11,712 bases of DNA from Paracoccaceae bacterium. GTDB lineage: Bacteria > Pseudomonadota > Alphaproteobacteria > Rhodobacterales > Rhodobacteraceae. The notes beneath the pieces were generated by a model. It searched no databases and was not told the DNA's origin. It worked only from the letters and a program-made list of their open reading frames with translations. Both the position numbers and the translations under genes were made by a program. The stretch is taken from positions 1-11,712 of the forward strand of contig SKUV01000282.1 of the NCBI GenBank assembly GCA_007129775.1. The letters run 5' to 3'. Shown one piece after another: positions 5,743-11,712 of this stretch. Numbering within the stretch: position 1 is the first letter of the stretch; each line of letters starts with the position of its first letter.

Positions 5743-8022
5743 ATGGGCGATCCGAAACAGGAGGCCGCGCGGCAGGCGGCGCTCGATTATCACGAGTTTC
5801 CGCGCCCCGGAAAGCTGGAGGTCCGGCCGACCAAGCCGCTGGCCAACGGCCGCGACCTCGCGCGCGCCTACAGCCCCGGCGTGGCCGAAGCCTGCACCGA
5901 GATACAGGCCGATCCGGCCAGCGCCTCGCGCTACACCGGGCGCGGCAACCTCGTGGCTGTGGTCTCGAACGGCACGGCGGTGCTGGGGCTGGGCAACATC
6001 GGGGCGCTGGCCAGCAAGCCGGTGATGGAGGGCAAGGCGGTGCTCTTCAAGAAATTCGCCAATATCGATTGTTTCGACATAGAACTGGACGAATCCGACC
6101 CCGAGCGGCTGGCCGAAATCGTCTGCGCGCTCGAGCCGACCTTCGGAGCGATCAACCTCGAAGACATCAAGGCGCCCGATTGTTTCATCGTCGAGCGGCT
6201 GTGCCGCGAGCGAATGAACATCCCGGTCTTTCATGACGACCAGCACGGCACCGCCATTGTGGTGGGCGCCGCCGCGACCAACGCGCTCCATGTCACCGGC
6301 AAGCGTTTCGATCAGATCAAGGTCGTTTCGACCGGCGGCGGGGCGGCGGGAATCGCCTGTCTGAACATGCTGCTGAAACTGGGCGTGCGGCGCGAGAATA
6401 TCTGGCTCTGCGATATCCACGGGCTGGTGTTCGAAGGCCGCGAGGCGGACATGAACCCCCAGAAGGCCGCCTTCGCCCAGCGCACCGACAAACGCAGCCT
6501 CGATGAGGTGATCGACAGTGCGGACCTGTTTCTGGGCCTGTCCGGCCCCGGGGTCCTGAAGGCCGAACAGGTGGCCCGCATGGCGCCTCGGCCCATCGTC
6601 TTTGCGCTGGCCAACCCCACGCCCGAAATCACGCCAGAGGAGGCGCGCGCCGCCGTTCCGGACGCGATCATCGCCACTGGCCGCAGCGATTTCCCCAATC
6701 AGGTCAACAATGTTCTGTGCTTTCCCTTCATCTTTCGCGGCGCGCTTGATGTGGGCGCGACCGAGATCAACGACGCGATGCAACTGGGCTGTATCGAGGG
6801 CATCGCCGCGCTTGCCCGTGCCACCACCAGCGCCGAGGCCGCAGCCGCCTATCGCGGCGAGCAGATGAGCTTCGGCCCCGATTATCTGATCCCGAAACCG
6901 TTCGATCCGCGGCTGATGGGCGTGGTGGCCAGCGCCGTTGCCCGGGCCGCGATGGAGTCTGGCGTGGCCACCCGGCCGATCGACGATCTGGGCGCCTACA
7001 AGGCGGAACTCGACGGCTCCGTCTTCCGCTCTGCATTGATCATGCGCCCGGTTTTCGAGGCCGCGCGCGCCGCCTCGCGCCGGATCGTCTTTGCCGAGGG
7101 CGAGGACGAACGGGTGCTGCGCGCGGCCAGCGCGATCCTGGAGGAAACGACCGAGGTGCCGATCCTGATCGGCCGGCCCGAGGTGGTGGCGATGCGCTGC
7201 GAGCGCGCGGGCCTCGCCATCCGCCCCGACCGGGATTTCGAGATCGTGAACCCCGAGGATGACCCGCGCTATCGCGACTATTGGGAAACCTATCACCGGC
7301 TGATGGAGCGGCGTGGCGTCACCCCCGACATCGCCCGCGCCGTGATGCGCACCAACACCACCGCCATCGGCGCCGTGATGGTCCAGCGCGGCGAGGCCGA
7401 CAGCATGATCTGTGGCACATTCGGGCAATATCTGTGGCATCTGAACTATGTCACGCAGGTGTTGGCCGATGCCGTTCATCGGCCCGTGGGCGCGCTGAGC
7501 CTGATCATCCAGCCCGAAGGGGCGCTGTTTGTCGCCGATACGCAGGTGCACCCAGAACCCACTGCCGAACAGGTGGCAGAGACGGCCATCGGCGCCGCGC
7601 GTCATGTGCGCCGCTTCGGCATCGCGCCCAAGGTCGCGCTGTGCTCGCATTCGCAATTCGGCAACATGGACACCGAATCAGGCCGCCGGATGCGCGCCGC
7701 CTGCGAGGCTCTGGCGGCGCGCGGGGCGGATTTCGAATACGAGGGCGAAATGTCGGTGGATGCGGCGCTTGATCCGGAATTGCGCGCGCGGATCTTTCCC
7801 AACGCTCGTTTCGACGGCCCCGCGAACGTGCTGATCTTCGCTTCCACCGACTCCGCCAGCGGGGTGCGCAACATCCTCAAGATGCGCGGCGGTGGGCTGG
7901 AGGTCGGGCCAATTCTGATGGGCATGGGCAACCGCGCCCATGTGGTCACGCCGTCGATCACCGCGCGGGGGTTGCTCAACATGACGGCGCTGGCGGGCAC
8001 GCCTGTGGCCCATTACGGTTAG
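5743..8022 (+). CDS. maeB: NADP-dependent malic enzyme (MaeB type, malic enzyme-phosphotransacetylase fusion)
   Basis: The 759-residue protein oxidatively decarboxylates malate to pyruvate, linking the TCA cycle to pyruvate and NADPH supply. The malic domain covers about 15-160, with YSPGVAEAC (43-51), LGLGNIGALASKPVMEGKAV (81-100) carrying the lysine region, and metal-binding LEDI (139-142) and HDDQHGT (164-170). The nucleotide-binding domain has VVSTGGGAAGIA at 194-205 and ANPTPEI at 290-296. Residues about 430-759 form the phosphate acetyl/butyryltransferase-like domain (RIVFAEGEDERVLRAA at 447-462, ending near MTALAGTPVAHYG). In the MaeB family this domain is regulatory, sensing acetyl-CoA, and is not a working transferase. 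Full length with no frameshift. It is transcribed divergently from cdd and precedes rluB by 40 bases. Confidence 0.96.
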   Translation: MGDPKQEAARQAALDYHEFPRPGKLEVRPTKPLANGRDLARAYSPGVAEACTEIQADPASASRYTGRGNLVAVVSNGTAVLGLGNIGALASKPVMEGKAVLFKKFANIDCFDIELDESDPERLAEIVCALEPTFGAINLEDIKAPDCFIVERLCRERMNIPVFHDDQHGTAIVVGAAATNALHVTGKRFDQIKVVSTGGGAAGIACLNMLLKLGVRRENIWLCDIHGLVFEGREADMNPQKAAFAQRTDKRSLDEVIDSADLFLGLSGPGVLKAEQVARMAPRPIVFALANPTPEITPEEARAAVPDAIIATGRSDFPNQVNNVLCFPFIFRGALDVGATEINDAMQLGCIEGIAALARATTSAEAAAAYRGEQMSFGPDYLIPKPFDPRLMGVVASAVARAAMESGVATRPIDDLGAYKAELDGSVFRSALIMRPVFEAARAASRRIVFAEGEDERVLRAASAILEETTEVPILIGRPEVVAMRCERAGLAIRPDRDFEIVNPEDDPRYRDYWETYHRLMERRGVTPDIARAVMRTNTTAIGAVMVQRGEADSMICGTFGQYLWHLNYVTQVLADAVHRPVGALSLIIQPEGALFVADTQVHPEPTAEQVAETAIGAARHVRRFGIAPKVALCSHSQFGNMDTESGRRMRAACEALAARGADFEYEGEMSVDAALDPELRARIFPNARFDGPANVLIFASTDSASGVRNILKMRGGGLEVGPILMGMGNRAHVVTPSITARGLLNMTALAGTPVAHYG

Positions 8023-8062
8023 GCCGGGCGGCCGCACAGGCCGGGCAATCAAGGGGCAGGGC

Positions 8063-9223
8063 ATGGCAGCGAGCGACGACAGCGAACGGATCGCCCGGCG
8101 ACTGGCGCGCGCAGGCATCGCCTCGCGCCGGGAGGCCGAGCGGATGATCGCGGCCGGACGGGTCCGTGTGAACGGCAAGCCTATCGACAGCCCCGCGCTG
8201 AACGTCGGGCCGCGCGACCGGGTGGAGGTGGACGGCAAGCCCCTGGCCGCGCCGGAACCCGCGCGGCTTTGGCTTTACCACAAGCCCCTTGGCCTCGTGA
8301 CCACCGAGCGCGACGAGAAGGGCCGCGCCACCGTCTTTTCCCGCCTGCCCGAAGGGATGCCGCGGGTGGTTTCGGTCGGCCGGCTCGACATAAATTCCGA
8401 AGGGCTGCTGCTGCTGACCAATGATGGCGCGCTGAAACGCCGGCTGGAACTGCCGTCCACGGGCTGGCTGCGGAAATACCGCGTGCGGGTGAACGGCACG
8501 CCCGACGAGGTGCGGCTGGACGACCTGCGGCGGGGGATCGAGTTGGACGGCGAGCGGTTCCAGCCCATGCAGGTCACGCTCGACCGGCAGCAAGGCGCCA
8601 ATGCGTGGCTGACGGTGGGCATCCGCGAGGGCCGCAACCGAGAGGTGCGCCGCGCGATGGAGGCCGTGGGGCTGACCGTGAACCGCCTGATCCGCGTCAG
8701 CTACGGCCCCTTTCAACTGGGCCGGCTGGAGCCCGGTGCGGTGGAAGAGGTGCGCGCGCGGGTGCTGCGCGATCAACTCGGCCTCGGGCCCGACCCGACT
8801 GAGGTGGGGGCAGGGCACTCCGGCCCGCGCGCCGGCGCCGGAGCGCGGCGCAAGCCTGGGCCGGGGAAAGGCCCCGCGGGAAAGGCTGTTCAGGGCGAAG
8901 GGCAGGGGGCTGAAGCGGGTGCCGGAGGCCGGTTCGGAGGCCCGGCGCACGGCTCTGCGCCGGGCGGTAGCGGGCCCAGAGCCAAACCGGCGTCGAAGCC
9001 TGCGGCAGACCCGGGCGCAAGCCTGCGCACGCGACCGGCGGCCCAGCCCAATGCGAAAGATCGGCCGCGCGCCGGCGGCACGGCGCGAAAGGGCCCGGCG
9101 CCCTCGGCCTCGCGCCCTGCCCGAGGCCCGGGAACCGAGGCGCGCGTGAAACCCGCGCTGGCGAAACCCCGCCCAGGGCGCCCGCCCCGGGGGGGCGGCA
9201 AGGGTCCGCCTCCGCGGCGTTGA
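8063..9223 (+). CDS. rluB: 23S rRNA pseudouridine synthase, RluB type, with long disordered tail
   Basis: Residues 1-248 are a complete RsuA/RluB-family enzyme. An S4 RNA-binding domain covers about 8-60 (RLARAGIASRREAERMI). The catalytic domain has GRLDINSEGLLLLTNDG at 107-123 with catalytic Asp109, the substrate-positioning stretch LRKYRVRVNG (136-145), and GIREGRNREVRRAMEAVGL (186-204). In E. coli RluB isomerises U2605 of 23S rRNA; the exact target here is inferred from overall resemblance, and RsuA or RluE/F specificity cannot be excluded. Residues 249-386 are a low-complexity tail of Gly, Pro, Ala, Arg and Lys, expected to be disordered, basic and possibly RNA-binding. The start has AAGGGG six bases upstream. 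Spacing to maeB (40 bases) allows co-transcription. Confidence 0.9.
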   Translation: MAASDDSERIARRLARAGIASRREAERMIAAGRVRVNGKPIDSPALNVGPRDRVEVDGKPLAAPEPARLWLYHKPLGLVTTERDEKGRATVFSRLPEGMPRVVSVGRLDINSEGLLLLTNDGALKRRLELPSTGWLRKYRVRVNGTPDEVRLDDLRRGIELDGERFQPMQVTLDRQQGANAWLTVGIREGRNREVRRAMEAVGLTVNRLIRVSYGPFQLGRLEPGAVEEVRARVLRDQLGLGPDPTEVGAGHSGPRAGAGARRKPGPGKGPAGKAVQGEGQGAEAGAGGRFGGPAHGSAPGGSGPRAKPASKPAADPGASLRTRPAAQPNAKDRPRAGGTARKGPAPSASRPARGPGTEARVKPALAKPRPGRPPRGGGKGPPPRR

Positions 9224-9302
9224 CGGGCAGCGGTGCCGGCGTTTACGCCTATGCAAGCCTTGCGCCCGCCATTAGTATCTGGCCCTGAAACCTTTGAAAC
9301 GC

Positions 9303-9306
9303 AGGG
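9303..9306 (+). promoter_or_regulatory. Ribosome binding site of the 27-residue membrane microprotein
   Basis: AGGG lies six bases before the ATG at 9313. Together with the hydrophobic product it is the main sign that the short frame is translated. Just upstream, at 9286-9300, TGAAAC occurs twice around CTT, a direct repeat of unknown meaning. I found no convincing -35/-10 pair between rluB and this frame. Confidence 0.45.
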
Positions 9307-9312
9307 CTCGGA

Positions 9313-9396
9313 ATGTCGGCCACGGGATTGCAGAGGATAGCCTTTATACTTCTGGCAGCGCTCATCGTCTATGTCGCCGTCGTCGGGGGCCAGTGA
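9313..9396 (+). CDS. Small single-pass membrane protein (27 residues), unrecognised
   Basis: This frame codes for a 27-residue protein beginning MSATGLQRIAF and ending VAVVGGQ. After one arginine (residue 8) comes an uninterrupted hydrophobic stretch, IAFILLAALIVYVAVV (9-24), long enough for a single membrane helix and most likely N-in by the positive-inside rule. It has an AGGG box six bases upstream. Its stop codon overlaps a further ATG (TGATG), and the next gene, the XpaC-family protein, begins 13 bases later, so the two are probably co-translated. I do not recognise a family. The partnership with XpaC and TelA suggests a small subunit or regulator of that membrane system, which is inference. 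It could also be a chance hydrophobic frame or a leader peptide that tunes downstream translation. Confidence 0.6.
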   Translation: MSATGLQRIAFILLAALIVYVAVVGGQ

Positions 9397-9397
9397 T

Positions 9398-9412
9398 GGA
9401 GTACCAGTGATG
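9398..9412 (+). promoter_or_regulatory. Ribosome binding site and start junction of the XpaC-family gene
   Basis: GGAG at 9398-9401 is eight bases from the ATG at 9410. The junction holds two TGATG overlaps (9394-9398 and 9408-9412) bracketing a four-codon frame, Met-Glu-Tyr-Gln. Ribosomes leaving the microprotein could therefore restart within a few bases. This choice discards an in-frame ATG at 9371, which lies inside the microprotein gene and lacks a box. Confidence 0.6.
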
Positions 9413-10318
9413 TCGCAGCGCTTTGGCGGCAAATTCAGCCCCGATGCCGCGCGCCCCGGCGCAGCGAAGGCGCCGGGCAGCCCGACCCGCGAGCCCCCCC
9501 CGGACTGGGCCGGCAAGCGCCCCGCGCCTTCGGGCGCGCGGAGCAATCTGCTGTTTGTTCTGCCGTTTCCGTTTGCCATCAACGCGTTTCGTGGCGACAC
9601 GCTGGATCTGACGCTCAACCTCGGCGCCTTCGGGTTGCTGATGCTTGCGGCATGGTTGACCCGCGAAGGGGTGCGCGCGCAACGGGCTTATGATGCACGC
9701 CGGGTCGCGCGGCGCCCGGCGATTCCGCGCAAGCTCTTCGGGTCCGGGCTGATTGGGCTGGGGCTGGCGCTGGGCGGTTTCGCGCCCGAAGCCAGCCTGA
9801 TCAACCCGCTGGTCTTTGGCCTTCTGGGCGGGGTTCTGCATGTCCTTGCCTTCGGGCCAGACCCGTTGAAAGACAAGGGGATGGAGGGGGTCGAGGCGTT
9901 CCAGACCGAACGTGTCGCCCGCGCTGTAGAAGAGGCGGAGGCTTACCTGACCGAAATGCGCGACACCCTGCGCCGGTTGGGTGACCGGCAGCTTCTGGGC
10001 AAGATGGACGACTTCGCCGCCCATGCCCGCTCCATGTTCCGCGCGGTCGAGGACGACCCGCGCAACCTGACGACCGCACGGCGCTATCTGGGCGTCTATC
10101 TGTTGGGCGCGCGCGATGCGACTGTGAAATTCTCGGAGGTCTATGCCCGCAGCAAGGATGCCGGGGCGCGGGCCGATTATCTGGCGCTGATCGACGATCT
10201 GGACAGCAACTTCAACGCCCGCACGCAGGCGCTGTTGTCAAACGACCGCACCGCGCTCGAGATCGAGATGGAGGTGCTGCGCGACCGCCTTGCCCGCGAG
10301 GGGGTGCGCCCGGAATGA
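9410..10318 (+). CDS. XpaC-family membrane protein (5-bromo-4-chloroindolyl phosphate hydrolysis family)
   Basis: The 302-residue protein has a Pro/Arg-rich cytoplasmic N-terminus (1-44), then hydrophobic segments at about 46-60, 66-83, 110-125 and 130-148. These end in AFGPDPLKDKG (147-157), followed by a long, charged, mainly helical C-terminal domain (about 160-302). This layout and its position directly before a TelA gene match the XpaC family. The family was named after a Bacillus gene affecting hydrolysis of a chromogenic phosphate; it is not known to be a phosphatase and no phosphatase motif is visible here. The likely role is a membrane partner of TelA in envelope stress or toxic-anion tolerance, an inference from recurrent pairing. 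The distance to telA is 61 bases. Confidence 0.8.
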   Translation: MSQRFGGKFSPDAARPGAAKAPGSPTREPPPDWAGKRPAPSGARSNLLFVLPFPFAINAFRGDTLDLTLNLGAFGLLMLAAWLTREGVRAQRAYDARRVARRPAIPRKLFGSGLIGLGLALGGFAPEASLINPLVFGLLGGVLHVLAFGPDPLKDKGMEGVEAFQTERVARAVEEAEAYLTEMRDTLRRLGDRQLLGKMDDFAAHARSMFRAVEDDPRNLTTARRYLGVYLLGARDATVKFSEVYARSKDAGARADYLALIDDLDSNFNARTQALLSNDRTALEIEMEVLRDRLAREGVRPE

Positions 10319-10379
10319 TTGCTCCGCAGACACCAGCATTGCACTGACCCGATCGATTGCAGAAAGGAAGCCCCACGCC

Positions 10380-11555
10380 ATGCCCGAAGAGATCCGCAAA
10401 CAGGCCGAAGCCGTCGCAGGCGAGATCGAGACACTCGTGCAGAACCCGCTGCCGGAGCCGTCCGCAGACCTTGTCCCGATCGAGGCCGCCCCGCCCGAGG
10501 CGCAATCGGAAATCGAAAAGCGGATGAGCGAGATCAACATGGGCGACAGCGGCTCGATCATCGGTTTCGGCTCGCGCGCGCAACTGGAATTACAGCAGAT
10601 CAGCCAATCCATGCTGCAGGACGTGAAGACCAAGGATGTCGGCCCCGCCGGCGACAGCCTGTCCGAGATTGTCACGACGATCCGGGGCTTTTCCGTCACC
10701 GAACTTGATGGGCGGCGCAAGCAAAGCTGGTGGGAGCGGCTGTTGGGCCGCGCCGCGCCCTTCGCGCAGTTCATGGCGCGCTATGAAACGGTGCAGAACC
10801 AGATTGACCGGATCACCTCCAACCTGCTCAACCACGAACACACGCTGCTCAAGGATATCAAGGCGCTCGACAAGCTCTATGAAAAGACGCTGGAGTTTTA
10901 TGACGAACTGGCGCTCTACATCGCGGCGGGCGATGCCAAGCTGAAAAAGCTCGACGAAACCGCCATCCCGGAAAAGGAGGCCGCGGTCGCTGCTGCGTCC
11001 GAGAACGATCAGGTGATGGTGGCGCAGGAATTGCGCGACCTGCGCGCCGCGCGCGACGATCTGGAACGCCGCGTGCACGACCTGCGCCTGACCCGTCAGG
11101 TCACGATGCAGGCGCTGCCCTCGATCCGGCTGGTGCAGGAGAACGACAAGAGCCTCGTGAGCCGGATCAACTCCACCCTCGTCAACACCGTGCCGCTGTG
11201 GGAAACCCAGCTTGCGCAGGCGCTGACCATCCAGCGCTCGCGCGAGGCGGCGGAGGCGGTGCGCAAGGCGAGCGACCTGACCAACGAATTGCTGACCGCC
11301 AATGCCGAGAACCTGCGCGAATCCAACCGTATCGTGCGCGAGGAGATGGAGCGCGGAATCTTCGACATCGACGCGGTGAAAAAGGCCAATGATGCGCTGA
11401 TCGGCACGATTCAGGACAGCCTGAAGATCGCCGACGAGGGCAAGGCAAGGCGCGCCGAGGCCGAGACCGAACTGACCAAGATGGAGGCGGAACTGCGCGA
11501 GACGCTGGCCTCGGCCAAGGCCCGGCGCGATACCGCCCCCGAGGCGCGGCAATAG
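10380..11555 (+). CDS. TelA-family toxic anion resistance protein
   Basis: This 391-residue, soluble, almost wholly alpha-helical protein belongs to the TelA/KlaA (YaaN-like) family. Recognisable blocks are IIGFGSRAQLELQQISQSML (60-79), SWWERLLGRA (116-125), a conserved central part LEFYDELALYIAAG (171-184), and VTMQALPSIRLVQENDKSLV (241-260) running into INSTLVNTVPLWETQLAQAL (263-282). Coiled-coil-like heptads cover about 215-240 and 350-385. The start at 10380 has AAGGAAG upstream (10364-10370) and gives the usual acidic N-terminus; the frame before it overlaps the XpaC gene. Family members are linked to tellurite resistance on plasmids and to membrane and cell-envelope stress in chromosomes, but the molecular activity is unknown. 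The XpaC neighbour supports a joint membrane-peripheral complex. A probable lipoprotein gene follows 20 bases later. Confidence 0.92.
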   Translation: MPEEIRKQAEAVAGEIETLVQNPLPEPSADLVPIEAAPPEAQSEIEKRMSEINMGDSGSIIGFGSRAQLELQQISQSMLQDVKTKDVGPAGDSLSEIVTTIRGFSVTELDGRRKQSWWERLLGRAAPFAQFMARYETVQNQIDRITSNLLNHEHTLLKDIKALDKLYEKTLEFYDELALYIAAGDAKLKKLDETAIPEKEAAVAAASENDQVMVAQELRDLRAARDDLERRVHDLRLTRQVTMQALPSIRLVQENDKSLVSRINSTLVNTVPLWETQLAQALTIQRSREAAEAVRKASDLTNELLTANAENLRESNRIVREEMERGIFDIDAVKKANDALIGTIQDSLKIADEGKARRAEAETELTKMEAELRETLASAKARRDTAPEARQ

Positions 11556-11575
11556 GCCGGCCGGTGCGGTGCGGC

Positions 11576-11712
11576 ATGACGGCTGACCGGGCTTGTCGAC
11601 GGACCAGACGAACGTGGCCAGGGCTGCGAGGCGGCCGGTGCGCAGCGCTTGCGATGGCGCTGGCCGCGCTATCGGCTTGCGAAATCGCCGCCCCCGCGCC
11701 CTCGCCCGCCGA
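11576..11712 (+). CDS. Probable lipoprotein, N-terminal fragment (continues beyond window)
   Basis: Forty-five residues are visible before the window ends. An arginine-rich head (1-21) precedes a short hydrophobic core CAALAMALAALSAC (22-35), in which LSAC is a good lipobox with the lipidated Cys at 35. A Pro/Ala-rich linker follows. An exported, lipid-anchored protein is therefore likely. The ATG at 11576 has no clear ribosome binding site, and it is only 20 bases after the telA stop, which suggests the same transcript. In related bacteria I recall a DUF2927 lipoprotein near TelA; the fragment is too short to test that. An alternative start at 11642 (ATG) would leave almost no signal sequence. 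Confidence 0.6.
   Translation, partial: MTADRACRRTRRTWPGLRGGRCAALAMALAALSACEIAAPAPSPA

Noticed and set aside
5182..7656. Minus-strand frame continuing upstream of deoA and making a 1258-residue product
   Set aside because: It is the opposite strand of maeB and overlaps cdd. Codons before the ATG at 5181 show no family resemblance, and long antisense frames are common in DNA this GC-rich.
9238..9249. Small hairpin GGCG-TTTA-CGCC after rluB as a terminator
   Set aside because: The stem is only four base pairs and no T-run follows; short GC dyads of this size are expected by chance here.
7976..9256. Minus-strand frame of 426 residues opposite rluB
   Set aside because: The plus strand encodes a complete pseudouridine synthase. 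The openness of this frame follows from the low-complexity GC-rich tail.
9371..9409. Earlier in-frame ATG for the XpaC-family gene
   Set aside because: It lies inside the microprotein gene and has no ribosome binding site, whereas the ATG at 9410 has GGAG at eight bases.
11556..11563. Palindrome GGCCGGCC right after the telA stop as a terminator
   Set aside because: It is self-complementary with no loop or T-run, and the next gene begins 20 bases past the stop, so termination there is unlikely.

Overview
The window is GC-rich, densely packed bacterial chromosome and looks like an alphaproteobacterium of the Rhodobacteraceae (Roseobacter/Rhodobacter group). This rests on the style of the envelope protein at the left edge, an RluB with a long Gly/Pro/Ala/Arg-rich tail, and a MaeB, XpaC and TelA of the kind familiar from that family. 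The assignment is from memory of protein families, not from a search. No tRNA, rRNA, CRISPR array, insertion sequence or prophage gene is visible, and no stretch over 300 bases lacks a gene.

Left part, minus strand (5570 down to 1): a compact five-gene nucleoside salvage operon, cdd-deoA-deoB-add-upp, followed by a secreted envelope protein cut by the window edge, probably a SPOR-domain protein. The salvage genes are stitched together by stop/start overlaps: ATGA for cdd/deoA and deoA/deoB, GTGA for deoB/add, and TGATG for add/upp. Together they deaminate cytidine and deoxycytidine (Cdd), release base and deoxyribose-1-phosphate from thymidine and deoxyuridine (DeoA), convert pentose-1-phosphates to 5-phosphates (DeoB), deaminate adenosine (Add) and recapture uracil as UMP (Upp). 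The aldolase DeoC and a purine nucleoside phosphorylase are not in the window.

Middle, plus strand (5743 to 9223): a 172-base divergent intergenic region separates cdd from maeB, a full-length NADP-type malic enzyme with a C-terminal phosphotransacetylase-like domain. It is followed 40 bases later by an RluB-type 23S rRNA pseudouridine synthase with a 138-residue disordered basic tail.

Right part, plus strand (9313 to the end): an apparent envelope/toxic-anion cluster. It comprises an unlisted 27-residue single-helix membrane microprotein, an XpaC-family membrane protein, a TelA-family protein and the start of a lipoprotein. XpaC and TelA are a recurrent pair of poorly understood function. 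The microprotein placed just before them is the most novel element here.
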